39,953 bases of DNA from Eubacterium pyruvativorans (GCF_900102225.1 NZ_FNBF01000020.1:1-39953); one strand, 5' to 3'; shown: positions 7,455-17,328, numbered from the stretch's first letter. The notes: generated by a model from the sequence alone, not told the origin. Numbers and translations are program-made.

Positions 7455-9224
7455 CTATTTCTCTTCACTTTCCTTCGCTGATTCCAGGATGCTGAGAATC
7501 ATCTGGATCGCATCCTCCGGACTCTCCTCCGTCTGGGCGCCGGCCGTTGTCAGGTGGCCGCCGCCGCCGATCTTCTCCATGATGACCTGCACGTTGATGT
7601 CTCCCAGAGAACGGGCGCTCACTGCAGTCTGGCCGGTCTCATCCCTTCCGGCCACGAAGGAGGCCCGGACCCCCTTCACATTCAGCAATTCGTCCGCCAC
7701 CTGGGAGTTAATCACCTGTGCTTCTTCATTGAACCCCAGACAAGTGGACGTGGCGATTCCGTCCTCCCGGATCGTGGCATTTGCCACTGCTTCCGCCCGG
7801 ACCTTGAAGTCACTCATGTTCGTCTGGAACAGCCGTTTCACTTCCGTGGTGTCGGCGCCGGCTCTCCTGAGCCATGCCGCCGCTTCGAAAGTCCGGACTC
7901 CGGTTTTCACAGCGAATCGGTTCGTATCCACTGTCATGCCGGCCAGCAGCGCCTCTGCCTCCAGTTTCTCCATATCCTTCTTCGATCCGGTATACTGCAG
8001 AATTTCCGTAATCAGCTCCGCCGTGGAAGAAGCGTAGGATTCAATATAGGACAGGGACGGATTCTGAATAGCATCCACGGCACGCCGGTGATGATCGATC
8101 ACCGCAATGTGGTCGGTCTTCTCCAGCAGTTCCCGGCACTGCACGTAACTCGGTCTGTGGGTATCCAGCACAATCAGCAGCGTACTGCTGTCAATCTTCT
8201 GGATCGCCTCCTCGTTGTCCAGGAAGGTGTACAGACCACTCTCCTTCGCACTGCGGTACAGCGTCTGCAGACTGTCGTTCACCTCATTCACCACGATGGA
8301 AGCATTCCGGCTATTCATCTGGCAGATCCGGAACATACCCAGCGCCGACCCGAATGCATCCATATCCGGATTCCGGTGACCCATGATCATGATCTTCGGA
8401 GCGCTCTCGATCAGCCGGCTGAGTGCATGGGAGACAACCCGGGACTTTCCCTTGTTCCCCTTCTCCACCGTCTGCAGCTTTCCGCCGAAGTACTCGATCT
8501 TCGTGCCGTTCTTCACCACCGCCTGGTCTCCGCCCCGGCCCATGGCCAGATCCAGCGCCACATCGGCAAAATTTCTCGTCTCACTGATGTTCGATCCGCC
8601 CACACCAATGCCGATACTCAGACTCATGGGGAAGTCCGCTTCTGTTTCGATCTCCCGCACTTCATCCAGAATCCCGAACTTGGCCCGGATCATCTCATCC
8701 ATGTATTCCTGTTGGAAATAGATGATATATTCGCTGTTGCTGACGATGACGATGGATCCGCTGATCTTCGCCGCCCACTTCCGGATATCCTTGTCCACCT
8801 GGGATGTGATCGTCATCCGCATATCCGGCTCTGTATTCGCCTTCATCTCGTCGAAGTTATCGATGTTGACCCGGGCCACACAGACCTTCTCATCCCGGTA
8901 ACGCTTCTTCAGGACTTCATAATCTGTGATATCCATGAAGAATACGTAGATGCCTCCGTTTTCATCTTCCGGCAGGGTGGCCTGCAGGCGGAAGATCCGG
9001 TCATTTCTCTCGATTGTCTGGGCCAGGTCATTCTGCGCCGCAGCGATCAGGTCGTCAATCCGGATTCCTGTCAGTGCGAAAAAATCATAGTCCCTGATAT
9101 CATCATAGATGAAGACCTGATTGATCATCCCGTTGAAATCCTTGATTTTCCCGTTCGGATCCACCACGCACATCGGTACCGGTATTCGATTCACGATCCG
9201 TTCGCCCTTCATTGATTCAGACAT
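7455..9224 (-). CDS. gdpP: c-di-AMP phosphodiesterase GdpP, form without membrane segments
   Basis: This 589-residue enzyme hydrolyses the second messenger c-di-AMP. Domains in order are a PAS-like domain (~10-110), a degenerate GGDEF-like domain (~115-255, with GG[DE]EF replaced by SNSEY), DHH (~275-420) and DHHA1 (~470-580). Metal-ligand motifs are intact: GHRNPDMDA (H283, D287, D289), VLDTHR (D354), IDHHR (D377/H378/H379) and the GGGGH motif. Typical GdpP proteins of ~650 residues begin with two transmembrane helices. Here the protein starts directly at the PAS domain, and only 36 bp separate it from parB, so no membrane anchor can be encoded. The ribosome-binding site GGAAGG supports the start. 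Confidence 0.94.
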   Translation of the reverse strand: MSESMKGERIVNRIPVPMCVVDPNGKIKDFNGMINQVFIYDDIRDYDFFALTGIRIDDLIAAAQNDLAQTIERNDRIFRLQATLPEDENGGIYVFFMDITDYEVLKKRYRDEKVCVARVNIDNFDEMKANTEPDMRMTITSQVDKDIRKWAAKISGSIVIVSNSEYIIYFQQEYMDEMIRAKFGILDEVREIETEADFPMSLSIGIGVGGSNISETRNFADVALDLAMGRGGDQAVVKNGTKIEYFGGKLQTVEKGNKGKSRVVSHALSRLIESAPKIMIMGHRNPDMDAFGSALGMFRICQMNSRNASIVVNEVNDSLQTLYRSAKESGLYTFLDNEEAIQKIDSSTLLIVLDTHRPSYVQCRELLEKTDHIAVIDHHRRAVDAIQNPSLSYIESYASSTAELITEILQYTGSKKDMEKLEAEALLAGMTVDTNRFAVKTGVRTFEAAAWLRRAGADTTEVKRLFQTNMSDFKVRAEAVANATIREDGIATSTCLGFNEEAQVINSQVADELLNVKGVRASFVAGRDETGQTAVSARSLGDINVQVIMEKIGGGGHLTTAGAQTEESPEDAIQMILSILESAKESEEK

Positions 9225-9235
9225 AAACTTCCTTC

Positions 9236-9251
9236 CGTTTCACATGAAACA
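9236..9251. promoter_or_regulatory. Degenerate parS-like site
   Basis: The 16-mer CGTTTCACATGAAACA differs at two positions from the parS consensus TGTTNCACGTGAAACA. It lies in the 36-bp gap between parB and gdpP, 1.8 kb from the perfect parS. Its inner GTTTCA/TGAAAC arms are intact. It may be a weak ParB-binding site. Confidence 0.5.
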
Positions 9252-9260
9252 TATCCCGAA

Positions 9261-10151
9261 CTACTCTGATATCAACAGATCCAGCAGACGATTCAATTCA
9301 TCGCTGCTATAGTATTCGAGTCTGATCGATCCCTTCTTTCCGGTGCTGTCGATCGATACTCTGGTTCCGTATATTTCCTTCAGCCGGTTTTCCGCCCGGA
9401 CGGTGTCCGGACTTTTCACCCGTTTCGCCCGTTTCCTGCGGGGACGGGTGTTCTGTGCCACCAGCTTCTCCACGTCCCGGACGGACAGACCATCCTTCAC
9501 AATTCTGCTGCAGATTTCCGACTGCAGTTTCGGATCCTCCACACTGATCAGTGCTCTGGCGTGACCCATGGAGAGTTTTCCTTCACTGACCAATTCCTGA
9601 ATATATTCCGGCAGTTTCAGAAGACGGAGAGAATTGCTGATATACGGGCGGCTCTTGCTGATACTTTTGGATACCTCTTCCTGGGTCATTCCAAACTTCT
9701 TGATCATCTGATTCAGCCCGTTTGCCTCTTCGATCGGATCCAGATCCTCCCGCTGCAGGTTCTCGATGATGGCGATGAGCATATTCTCTTCATCCGTGAA
9801 TTCCCGGATGATGCAGGGAACTTTCTCCAGATCTGCTCTTCTGGCAGCCCGCCATCTGCGTTCCCCGGCTACGATTTCGTAGAACGCTCCGCTCCTTCTC
9901 ACCACAAGAGGCTGAATGATTCCGTGTTTCAGAATCGATTCAGCCAGCTCCGCAATACGTTCCTCATTAAATTTCTTTCGCGGCTGATTCACATTAGGCT
10001 TGATCTGCTCGATACCGATGTAGACCACACTGTTCTCGTCCGCCTTCTGTTTCTCCTCTGCCGCTTCCGCCTTTTCCAGGACTGGTGCCTGATCCGCAAA
10101 CAGCGCATCCAGTCCCCTTCCCAGACCTTTCTTCTTCGGAGTTCTCGGCAT
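9261..10151 (-). CDS. parB: Chromosome partitioning protein ParB (Spo0J family)
   Basis: This 296-residue CTPase/DNA-binding protein loads on parS and slides as a clamp to organise the origin region. The N-terminal GLGRGLDALF motif is the ParA-interacting peptide. The CTP-binding ParB domain has QPRKKFNEE, HGIIQPLVVRRSG and the GERRWRAA motif. The central helix-turn-helix contains TQEEVSKSISKSRPYISN, and the C-terminal dimerisation domain ends the protein. The start at 10151 gives a TAATG overlap with the parA stop and a GGGAGG ribosome-binding site, and is preferred over an in-frame ATG six codons upstream. Two parS-type sites flank the parAB pair. Confidence 0.96.
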   Translation of the reverse strand: MPRTPKKKGLGRGLDALFADQAPVLEKAEAAEEKQKADENSVVYIGIEQIKPNVNQPRKKFNEERIAELAESILKHGIIQPLVVRRSGAFYEIVAGERRWRAARRADLEKVPCIIREFTDEENMLIAIIENLQREDLDPIEEANGLNQMIKKFGMTQEEVSKSISKSRPYISNSLRLLKLPEYIQELVSEGKLSMGHARALISVEDPKLQSEICSRIVKDGLSVRDVEKLVAQNTRPRRKRAKRVKSPDTVRAENRLKEIYGTRVSIDSTGKKGSIRLEYYSSDELNRLLDLLISE

Positions 10152-10924
10152 TACTTCGCTCCCTCCCATTCCAGGAATTCTATTGCGAATGCGTTATAGG
10201 CCTGTGCTCCCTTGGATTTCGGATCATATTCCGTGATCGCCATACCGAATCCCGGTGCCTCTGCCAGACGAATATTCCGTGGTATCACCGTAGAATACAC
10301 CTTCGACCCGAAGTACTTCTTCACTTCCTGTACCACCTGGATCGACAGGTTCGTTCTGCCATCGAACATACTGAGCACGACGCCTTCAATTTCCAGTTCC
10401 GGATTCAGATTCTTCTTCACCAGATCGATGGTGCTGACCAGCTGGCTGACTCCCTCCAGAGCGTAGAACTCACACTGAATCGGGATCAGCACACCGTTCA
10501 CCGCAGCCAGAGAATTGATGGTCAGAAGACCCAGAGACGGCGGGCAGTCGATAAAAATGAAATCATAGTCATCCCGGATTCTGTCGATGGCGTGACGCAG
10601 CCTCTGTTCTCTCCCGTCCAGTTCCACCAGCTCGATTTCTGCTCCCGCCAGATCTGTGTTGGCAGGAATCAGGTCCAGTCCCTCCACATTAGTGTGCATG
10701 ACTGCCTTCCTCGTATCGAACTCCGCATCAATCAGCAGGTCATATACGGTATATTCCAGATCTTTCTTCGATACACCGATGCCGCTGGTCGTATTTCCCT
10801 GGGGATCGATGTCCAGCATCAGTACTTTCTTTCCGAGCTGCGCCAGACTCGCCCCGAGATTGATATTCGTTGTGGTCTTTCCGACGCCGCCCTTCTGGTT
10901 AAAAATTGCTATTGCTCTACCCAA
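10151..10924 (-). CDS. parA: Chromosome partitioning ATPase ParA (Soj)
   Basis: This 257-residue deviant Walker ATPase works with ParB in origin segregation and in controlling DnaA. The deviant Walker A motif KGGVGKTTT is at residues ~11-19, with DIDPQGNTT after it and the Walker B-like IFIDCPPSLG. The start is a TTG codon with the strong site AGGAGG 6 nt upstream; no ATG lies between this site and the conserved N-terminus. It overlaps parB by one base (TAATG) and lies 107 bp downstream of rsmG, with a perfect parS in that gap. Confidence 0.96.
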   Translation of the reverse strand: MGRAIAIFNQKGGVGKTTTNINLGASLAQLGKKVLMLDIDPQGNTTSGIGVSKKDLEYTVYDLLIDAEFDTRKAVMHTNVEGLDLIPANTDLAGAEIELVELDGREQRLRHAIDRIRDDYDFIFIDCPPSLGLLTINSLAAVNGVLIPIQCEFYALEGVSQLVSTIDLVKKNLNPELEIEGVVLSMFDGRTNLSIQVVQEVKKYFGSKVYSTVIPRNIRLAEAPGFGMAITEYDPKSKGAQAYNAFAIEFLEWEGAK

Positions 10925-10959
10925 ATTAAGCCTCCTGTATCTGAATCTGACTGGACATA

Positions 10960-10965
10960 ATTATA
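10960..10965 (-). promoter_or_regulatory. parA: Candidate -10 element of a parAB promoter
   Basis: On the minus strand a TATAAT hexamer sits 36 bp upstream of the parA TTG start. No good -35 hexamer is found at 16-18 bp (best 3 of 6 matches), so the promoter is weak or needs help. It would let parAB be transcribed separately from rsmG. Confidence 0.45.
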
Positions 10966-11011
10966 TAACAGACTCCAATTCAGTACCAGAGTTTTAACAG
11001 AAAACACACAT

Positions 11012-11027
11012 TGTTTCACGTGAAACA
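11012..11027. promoter_or_regulatory. parS centromere site (perfect)
   Basis: TGTTTCACGTGAAACA is a perfect 16-bp palindrome and an exact match to the bacterial parS consensus. It lies between rsmG and parA, about 6.6 kb from the upstream DnaA boxes. ParB loads at such sites, and in Bacillota this also recruits condensin near the origin. Confidence 0.95.
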
Positions 11028-11031
11028 CGCA

Positions 11032-11739
11032 TCACCGGATCGGTGATTTTCCCGGTGTGCCGGCCCGTCTCGGATAACGGGACGGTGTTTCGGACACCTT
11101 ACGGATCACGATCAGATTATGGTGAAACATCTCGGTGTGAAGTTCTTCCACCCGGTCCGTCTTTCCGCCCAGAATCCGGATGGCCTTCTTGGCAGCCCCC
11201 AGTTCTTCTTCAATATCCGGTCCCTTATATGCGATGAAATATCCCCCCGTTTTCACCAGTGGCAGACAGTATTCCGCCAGCACCGAAAGATTAGCCACCG
11301 CCCGGGACACACACAGGTCATACTGCTGCCGGAAGGCCGGGTTCCGGCCGATGTCCTCTGCCCTGCCATGGACCGTTTCCACATTGGCGATGCCGATTCT
11401 GCCGCAGAGATTCTCGATCACATTCAGGCGTTTCTTCAGCGAATCCGCCAGCGTGAACCGTTTCTCCGGACTGACCGCCGCCAGCGGGATTCCCGGAAAC
11501 CCGCCGCCGGTACCCATGTCGATGATCTTCTCCGCATTCTGATACTCCTTCAGCTGGCAGATCACCGCCGAATCCACGTAGTGTTTCATGACGAATTCTT
11601 CCGGATCCGTAATGGAAGTCAGATTGATATTCCGGTTATATTCCAGAATTCCCTCCATATAGGACAGCAGCTTGTCGTGCTGCGCTTCATCCAGCGTAAT
11701 ATGTATCTTTTCAAAAGCCGTATTCAGCAGATCGCTCAT
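11032..11739 (-). CDS. rsmG: 16S rRNA (guanine-N7) methyltransferase RsmG (GidB)
   Basis: This 235-residue SAM-dependent enzyme methylates N7 of G527 (E. coli numbering) in 16S rRNA. The family motifs [13 protein letters not shown], the SAM-binding [13 protein letters not shown], and [15 protein letters not shown] are all present. The basic tail ([15 protein letters not shown]) is typical. The start overlaps the mnmG stop by 4 bp (ATGA), which indicates translational coupling. A parS lies 5 bp beyond the stop codon. Confidence 0.96.
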   Translation of the reverse strand: MSDLLNTAFEKIHITLDEAQHDKLLSYMEGILEYNRNINLTSITDPEEFVMKHYVDSAVICQLKEYQNAEKIIDMGTGGGFPGIPLAAVSPEKRFTLADSLKKRLNVIENLCGRIGIANVETVHGRAEDIGRNPAFRQQYDLCVSRAVANLSVLAEYCLPLVKTGGYFIAYKGPDIEEELGAAKKAIRILGGKTDRVEELHTEMFHHNLIVIRKVSETPSRYPRRAGTPGKSPIR

Positions 11740-13616
11740 GGATTCATTCTCCTCATCTTCTCCAGATAAATCAGCAGTACATTAATATCCGCCGGGGATA
11801 CACCGGAAATCCGGGAAGCCTGTCCCACGGAAACCGGACGGATCCGGTTCAGCTTCTGCCGCGCTTCAATCCTGAGGTTCTCGATGGATCCGTAATCCAG
11901 ATCCGCCGGCAGTCGCTTGGATTCCAGCTTCCGGAACTTTTCAATCCGCCGCTCCTGCATGCCGATATACCCTTCGTACTTCGTCTGTACTTCCACCTGC
12001 GCAGTCAGATGAGACTGCAGGGCCGGCCGTTCCGGATCCACTGCCCGCATATTCTCATAGGTCACCTCCGGACGCTTCAGCAGCTCGTACAGTGAAACCC
12101 GGTTCTGCAGCGGGGCGCTTCCAATACTTTCCAGATAATCATTCGCCTCTGCCGGTCCCACACTGACCTTCCGGAGCCGGTTCAGTTCCCCGTCCACCTG
12201 CGCCTGTTTCTTCAGAAACTTCTGATATCGCTGTTCTGTAACCAGTCCGATGTCGTATCCCCGCTTCGTCAACCGGGCGTCAGCGTTGTCCTGCCTCAGA
12301 ACCAGCCTATATTCCGCTCTGCTGGTCATTATTCTGTAAGGTTCATTAGTACCTTTGGTCACCAGATCGTCGATTAGAACGCCAATATAAGCCTCGCTTC
12401 GATCCAGAATGAACGGATCTTTTCCATTAATTGACAGAACCGCATTGATTCCCGCCATCAGGCCCTGGGCCGCCGCCTCCTCATAGCCGGAACTTCCATT
12501 AAACTGTCCGGCACAGAACAGCCCCGGAATGGAACGATATTCCAGATTCAGTTTCAGATCCGTCGGATCGATGCAGTCATACTCGATGGCATAGGCCGGC
12601 CTGGTGATGGTAATATTCTCCAGTCCCTCGATGGTGTGGTAGAATTCCACCTGTACATCTTCCGGCAGACTGCTGGACATCCCCTGGATATACATTTCCT
12701 CCGTGTCCCTGCCCTCCGGCTCCACGAAAAGCTGGTGCCGCTTCCGATCCGGGAACCGCTCGATTTTCGTCTCAATGGAAGGACAGTATCTGGGACCGGT
12801 GCCCACGATCTCCCCCGTATACAGACCCGAACGCTCATAATTATCCCGGATGACCTGATGGGTCTGTTCGTTCGTGTAGGTGAGCCAGCACGGAACCTGC
12901 TCACATTCCAGGGAGTCATTCATGAAAGAGAACGGAACAATCTCCTCATCGCCGTCCTGCCGGGTCATCTTAGTGTAATCGAAGGTGTCCGCCAGGGCCC
13001 GGGCAGGTGTCCCGGTCTTGAACCGGCGCATGTGCATACCCAGATCCTTCAGATGATCCGCCAGTTCCACCGACGGAGCCAGCCCGTTCGGCCCGCTGGC
13101 GAAGCTGCTTTCCCCGATAAATATCTTTCCCCGAAGGAATGTGCCGGTGGCCAGAATCACAGCCCGGCACCGGTAATAGGCCCCTGTCTTGGTCAGAACC
13201 CCCCGGACCCGGCCGTCGCTGACATCCAGGTCCACGATCTCCGCCTGCTTCATATCCAGACCCGGCTGCCGCTCGATGGTTTTCTTCATCTCCCGGTGAT
13301 ACTTTTCCTTGTCCGCCTGGGCCCGGAGGGAGTGTACCGCCGGTCCCTTGGATGTATTCAGCATACGGCTCTGGATGAACGTCTTGTCGATATTCAGACC
13401 CATTTCTCCGCCCAGCGCATCGATTTCCCGGACCAGGTGGCCCTTCCCGGTTCCTCCCACCGCCGGATTGCAGGGCATCATGGCGATGGCTTCCAGATTG
13501 ATCGAGAACATGACCGTTTTCGCACCCATCCGGGCCGATGCCAGCGCCGCTTCGCAGCCCGCATGACCTGCCCCGATGACCGCCACGTCATATTCTCCCA
13601 TAAAAAAATGTTCCAT
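11736..13616 (-). CDS. mnmG: tRNA uridine-5-carboxymethylaminomethyl modification enzyme MnmG (GidA)
   Basis: This 626-residue FAD enzyme acts with MnmE to put the (carboxymethyl)aminomethyl group on C5 of the wobble uridine of some tRNAs. The dinucleotide-binding motif [13 protein letters not shown] is near the N-terminus. [21 protein letters not shown] and [12 protein letters not shown] are the GidA signatures. The C-terminal helical domain ([19 protein letters not shown]) binds MnmE. The ATG at 13616 is preferred because AGGAG lies 5 nt upstream; the in-frame GTG at 13622 is too close to that site. The stop overlaps rsmG by 4 bp and mnmE ends 8 bp upstream. Confidence 0.96.
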   Translation of the reverse strand: MEHFFMGEYDVAVIGAGHAGCEAALASARMGAKTVMFSINLEAIAMMPCNPAVGGTGKGHLVREIDALGGEMGLNIDKTFIQSRMLNTSKGPAVHSLRAQADKEKYHREMKKTIERQPGLDMKQAEIVDLDVSDGRVRGVLTKTGAYYRCRAVILATGTFLRGKIFIGESSFASGPNGLAPSVELADHLKDLGMHMRRFKTGTPARALADTFDYTKMTRQDGDEEIVPFSFMNDSLECEQVPCWLTYTNEQTHQVIRDNYERSGLYTGEIVGTGPRYCPSIETKIERFPDRKRHQLFVEPEGRDTEEMYIQGMSSSLPEDVQVEFYHTIEGLENITITRPAYAIEYDCIDPTDLKLNLEYRSIPGLFCAGQFNGSSGYEEAAAQGLMAGINAVLSINGKDPFILDRSEAYIGVLIDDLVTKGTNEPYRIMTSRAEYRLVLRQDNADARLTKRGYDIGLVTEQRYQKFLKKQAQVDGELNRLRKVSVGPAEANDYLESIGSAPLQNRVSLYELLKRPEVTYENMRAVDPERPALQSHLTAQVEVQTKYEGYIGMQERRIEKFRKLESKRLPADLDYGSIENLRIEARQKLNRIRPVSVGQASRISGVSPADINVLLIYLEKMRRMNP

Positions 13617-13624
13617 ATTCACTC

Positions 13625-15001
13625 CTACTTACCCAGACAGAACCGGGAGAAGACCTCATTCAGAATATCGTCGCTGACCGATTCCCCGATGATACTGCCC
13701 AGATTTTCATACGCCTCCTGCACATCCAGCTCAATGATCTCCAGCGGTTCGCCGAGATCCGTGAGCCGGAGGGCATCCCTGAGATGCTTTTCTGTCTTCG
13801 ACAAAAAATCCGACTGGCGTGCGTTCGTCACCATGGAGTCGCTGCTCATGCTGACTTCTCCCTGATACACTCTCCGGACGATGGCGTCCTCGATCGCTTC
13901 CAGCCCCGTTTCCTCCGTCATGGAGGCCTCGATCAGCTCCACGCCCGGAAGGCGCTCCCGAATCTGATCGGAAGTGATCACCTGCCCTTTGTCCACCTTG
14001 TTCAGCACCGCCACAGCCCGGGACGGATCCACATGGGGAATGATTTCCTCGTCCTCCCCGGAAAGCGGACGGGTGCTGTCCAGCATGAAAATCACCAGAT
14101 CCGCCTCATTGAAAGAAGCCTTGGACCGCTGGATACCGATGTTCTCAATCCGGTCCTCTGTTTCCCGGATTCCCGCCGTGTCAGTGAGAAGCACCGGAAT
14201 TCCCTTCACACTGAGCTTCTCCTGAATGGTATCCCGGGTGGTCCCCGGAATATCCGTGACAATCGCCCGGCTTTCCCGGAGCAGATTATTCATCAGGGAG
14301 GATTTACCCACATTCGGTTTTCCGATGATGGCAACTTTCAGTCCCTCACTGATGATCCGGCCGGTGCGGGCGCTGTCCAGCAGAGTCCGGACTTTCTGCG
14401 CCGCACTTTCCAGAGCGGCGTTCAGTTTCTCGTAGGTGACGATTTCAATGTCTTCATCCGGATAGTCGATGTTGACCGTGAGATTCACTAGAATATCCAT
14501 CAGATCCTTTCGGATATCCCGGATTTTTTCGGAAAGTTTTCCCTCCAGCTGCCCCATGGCCACGTCGAAAGTTCTGTCCGCCTTCGCCTCGATGAGATCC
14601 ATCACCGCTTCTGCCTGGGTCAGGTCCAGCCGGCCGCCCAGGAAGGCCCGCTGGGTGAATTCTCCCCGCTCCGCAGATCTAGCACCGGAACGGAGCACCA
14701 GTTCCAGTGTTCGCCGAAGGGGCACGATCCCGCCGTGACAGTTGATTTCCACCACATCCTCCGTGGTGTAGGTTTTCGGTCCCTTCATGTAGACGCAGAG
14801 AACTTCATCCACAACTTTTCCGTCCGCCGGATCGACGATATGTCCGTAGGTCATCTTCCGGTCTTCCATCCCCCGGCGGCCGCCGGGCCGGCGGAAGATC
14901 TTCTCCAGTACCAGCAGAGCATCCTCTCCGCTGATACGGATGATGCCGATGCCCCCTTCCCCGAAAGGCGTTGAAATCGCCGCAATTGTATCTTCCATCA
15001 T
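13625..15001 (-). CDS. mnmE: tRNA modification GTPase MnmE (TrmE)
   Basis: This 458-residue GTPase is the partner of MnmG in wobble-uridine modification. The N-terminal formyl-THF-binding domain begins [22 protein letters not shown]. The inserted G domain carries [10 protein letters not shown] (G1), TDIPGTTRD (G2), DTAGIRE (G3) and NKVD (G4). The C-terminal catalytic motif ends the protein as FCLGK. The start at 15001 has AGAGG 6 nt upstream and gives the usual family length; the reading frame open further upstream is not needed. A terminator-like hairpin ends 22 bp before the start codon. Confidence 0.96.
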   Translation of the reverse strand: MMEDTIAAISTPFGEGGIGIIRISGEDALLVLEKIFRRPGGRRGMEDRKMTYGHIVDPADGKVVDEVLCVYMKGPKTYTTEDVVEINCHGGIVPLRRTLELVLRSGARSAERGEFTQRAFLGGRLDLTQAEAVMDLIEAKADRTFDVAMGQLEGKLSEKIRDIRKDLMDILVNLTVNIDYPDEDIEIVTYEKLNAALESAAQKVRTLLDSARTGRIISEGLKVAIIGKPNVGKSSLMNNLLRESRAIVTDIPGTTRDTIQEKLSVKGIPVLLTDTAGIRETEDRIENIGIQRSKASFNEADLVIFMLDSTRPLSGEDEEIIPHVDPSRAVAVLNKVDKGQVITSDQIRERLPGVELIEASMTEETGLEAIEDAIVRRVYQGEVSMSSDSMVTNARQSDFLSKTEKHLRDALRLTDLGEPLEIIELDVQEAYENLGSIIGESVSDDILNEVFSRFCLGK

Positions 15002-15023
15002 AATTTGCCTCTGTAAAGTACGA

Positions 15024-15052
15024 AAAACGCCCGCATGAGCCGCGGGCGTTTT
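15024..15052 (-). terminator. Terminator-like hairpin between khpB and mnmE
   Basis: An 11-bp perfect stem AAAACGCCCGC/GCGGGCGTTTT with a 7-nt loop, ending in a T-run on the minus strand, lies between the khpB stop (15075) and the mnmE start (15001). It is also symmetric on the plus strand. Only 22 bp separate it from the mnmE ATG, too little for a promoter downstream, so it may act as a partial terminator or attenuator. Confidence 0.75.
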
Positions 15053-15074
15053 CTGTATCATGATCCGAATGAAC

Positions 15075-15980
15075 CTATTTCAGTTCAATAATCACTCTTC
15101 TGTACGGGTCCTGACCTTCACTTCTGGTGGTGACGTCAGGATTCGACTGCAGCGTGGAATGAATCACCTTACGTTCATAAGGGTTCATCGGCTCCAGTCT
15201 GACACTGTGACGGGTCTTCACAACCTTGCGGGCCAGCCGGTCGGCCAGCTGTTCCAGTGTCTTCTCTCTTCTCGACCTGTAATTCTCGGCATCCACAACC
15301 ACCTTGATGTAGTCCTTGTGGTCCTTGTTCACCACGAGGCTGGTCAGGTACTGGATGGCATCCAGTGTCTGTCCCCGCTTGCCGATGATCGTACGGGTAT
15401 CCGCACCGTTAATATCGATCAGGACATGACTTTCGTCCGCCTTGCAGTCGATCTTCAGATCGAGTCCCATCTTCTCGACCACATCCGTCAGGAATACCTT
15501 CGCCGGATGGTCATCTGCCTCCGGAAGCTGATCCATTTCGCGATGGAAATCCATCTCCGGAAGTTTGCTGACATATTCCGTTTCGGCTTCAGAATGGCCG
15601 CGGCCTCTGCGCTCTCTTCTGTCGCCCTTTCCGTGTTTTCTGTCAGACTTCTCAGAGTGAGATCTGCAGACAGGCTTCTCTTCTGCTTCCACAGCAGCTG
15701 CTGCCTCAGTCTCCTCTTTCTTCACTTCTTCTACGGGTTCCACAGCCGGTTCTTCAACCTTCGCAGGTTCCGGTGTATCGTTCTTCGGTTCCGGCTTCAC
15801 CGGAGCTTCCTTTTTCCGGGAAACTCTGACGTGAGCGAGCTTGGAACCGATTCCGAAAAATCCCCTGGAAGGCTGCTCGAGAACTTCAATTTCGACCTGT
15901 TCTCTGGTCAGCTTCAGGTCGGCGAGAGCAAGTTCTACAGCAGAATCGACATCGTCGCCCCATTTTTCTGTTGAATCCAT
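15075..15980 (-). CDS. khpB: RNA-binding protein KhpB (Jag)
   Basis: This 301-residue RNA-binding protein pairs with KhpA in Gram-positive bacteria and affects cell elongation. The Jag-N domain (residues ~1-55) includes the family motif PSRGFFGIGSKLA. A long acidic and then basic linker (~60-150) is rich in Glu, Pro, Ala and Arg. The KH domain follows with GKRGQTLDAIQYL, and the R3H domain includes PMNPYERKVIH and ends YRRVIIELK. It begins 2 bp downstream of yidC, the standard rnpA-yidD-yidC-jag order. Confidence 0.95.
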   Translation of the reverse strand: MDSTEKWGDDVDSAVELALADLKLTREQVEIEVLEQPSRGFFGIGSKLAHVRVSRKKEAPVKPEPKNDTPEPAKVEEPAVEPVEEVKKEETEAAAAVEAEEKPVCRSHSEKSDRKHGKGDRRERRGRGHSEAETEYVSKLPEMDFHREMDQLPEADDHPAKVFLTDVVEKMGLDLKIDCKADESHVLIDINGADTRTIIGKRGQTLDAIQYLTSLVVNKDHKDYIKVVVDAENYRSRREKTLEQLADRLARKVVKTRHSVRLEPMNPYERKVIHSTLQSNPDVTTRSEGQDPYRRVIIELK

Positions 15981-15982
15981 AA

Positions 15983-16741
15983 TTATCTCTTTACTCCTTG
16001 GCCAGCTCTGACAGGCTTTCTTCTCTTTTTCTTCTTCTCTTCCTGTTCCTCTTTCAGCTTATTGCGCAGCTGGGCGAAACGGATATTATAGAAGATCTGG
16101 ATGAACTGACTGATGAACCAGTATGTTGCCAGTCCTGCCGCATAGGTCTTCGCAAGCCAGATGATCATGATCGGGAAACCGTATTTCATGATCATATTCA
16201 TCGCCTTTCCCTGGGCCTGGGAACCGCCCGGCAAAGTGCCGGCGCCCATGGCCTGGGACATATACGTCGCAGCGAATGTGGCAACACCGGACAGGATCGG
16301 AAGAATCCACGGGTCCGGCTGGGAAAGGTCGTTGATCCACAGGAACTGTTCGTGGATCGCGAAGATCATATTCGTATCAGCACTGGAAATATAGTTCAGC
16401 GGGTTCCGCAGCAGTGCGAACAATCCCATGATGATGAACATCTGGATCGCCATCGGGAGACATCCTGCCATAGGATGGATATTCTCTTCCTTGTAGAGCT
16501 TCTCCATCTCCATGCTCAGTTTCTCTCTGTCAGCACCATACTTCTTCTGAAGCTCTGTCATCTTCGGCTGCAGGTCTCCCATACCCGCCATGGACATGAT
16601 CTGTCTCTTATAGGCCGGATACAGGCACAGCTTGACGATCAGTGTCAGGATAATCAGGGTAATACCGTAATTACCGATCACACCGTACAGCAGCTTCAGA
16701 ATCACACCGAGCGGCTGGGCCATAATTCCAAAAAAATTCAT
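15983..16741 (-). CDS. yidC: Membrane protein insertase YidC
   Basis: This 252-residue insertase places proteins in the cytoplasmic membrane with or without Sec. It has the short Gram-positive/clostridial form. The first segment (LGVILKLLYGVIGNYGITLIILTLI region) holds the family start, then YKRQIMSMAGMGDLQPKMTELQKKYG forms the cytoplasmic coiled hairpin. GCLPMAIQMFIIMGLFALLR and further hydrophobic segments follow. The tail is strongly basic (KKKKRRKPVRAGQGVKR), as expected for ribosome contact. No signal-peptidase II lipobox is evident at the N-terminus. Confidence 0.94.
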   Translation of the reverse strand: MNFFGIMAQPLGVILKLLYGVIGNYGITLIILTLIVKLCLYPAYKRQIMSMAGMGDLQPKMTELQKKYGADREKLSMEMEKLYKEENIHPMAGCLPMAIQMFIIMGLFALLRNPLNYISSADTNMIFAIHEQFLWINDLSQPDPWILPILSGVATFAATYMSQAMGAGTLPGGSQAQGKAMNMIMKYGFPIMIIWLAKTYAAGLATYWFISQFIQIFYNIRFAQLRNKLKEEQEEKKKKRRKPVRAGQGVKR

Positions 16742-16759
16742 TTAAATGTAAATCCTCCA

Positions 16760-16990
16760 CTATGGTACAGGATCATAACCACCGGGATGAAACGGATTGC
16801 ACCGCAATATCCTCCGGATTCCCAGCCAGCTTCCTTTCCAGGGACCGTATTTCTGTACAGCCTGGATGAAATACACCGAACAGGTCGGCGTATACCGGCA
16901 GCAGGATGGGAACAGAGGTGAAATGCAGATCTGATAAAACCGCACCATGAGAATGAGCAGTTTCTTCAATGTGATATTCACATATTTCAT
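16760..16990 (-). CDS. yidD: Membrane protein insertion efficiency factor YidD
   Basis: This 76-residue protein has the family signature [19 protein letters not shown] followed by [19 protein letters not shown]. The N-terminal amphipathic helix associates with the membrane near YidC. It overlaps the 3' end of rnpA by 4 bp and precedes yidC by 18 bp, the usual order. Confidence 0.95.
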   Translation of the reverse strand: MKYVNITLKKLLILMVRFYQICISPLFPSCCRYTPTCSVYFIQAVQKYGPWKGSWLGIRRILRCNPFHPGGYDPVP

Positions 16991-17328
16991 TTCTTCTTCG
17001 CCCCGATGCGTCTGAACGCAGATTCAAGTGACTTCTGCACATCCCGGCACTTCGCATCCGTAATGGATTTCCGTGCGACGATGATATAGTCATACCCCTT
17101 CTGAAACCGGATCCGGTCCGATGTTCTGACGGACTCCTTCATCAGTCTCCGCGCACGGTTGCGTTGGACGCTGTTGCCGACTTTCTTACTGGCTAAAAAG
17201 GCCGTTCTGCTGTATGGAAGGCGGTTTCTGTTATACAGCACCACCACATAGCGGTCCGGCACAGACTTTCCCTTCCGATACACAGTATCGAAATCTTTCT
17301 GACTTCTCAGTACGTTCCTTCTAAGCAT
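16987..17328 (-). CDS. rnpA: Ribonuclease P protein component
   Basis: This 113-residue basic protein is the protein subunit of RNase P, which removes tRNA 5' leaders. It has the start [21 protein letters not shown] and the RNR signature [16 protein letters not shown]. Length matches the family. It lies 2 bp after rpmH and overlaps yidD by 4 bp. Confidence 0.96.
   Translation of the reverse strand: MLRRNVLRSQKDFDTVYRKGKSVPDRYVVVLYNRNRLPYSRTAFLASKKVGNSVQRNRARRLMKESVRTSDRIRFQKGYDYIIVARKSITDAKCRDVQKSLESAFRRIGAKKK

Noticed and set aside
7554-9215. 553-codon open frame on the plus strand opposite gdpP
   Set aside because: It is antisense to a complete gdpP gene with all catalytic motifs and shows no family signature of its own.
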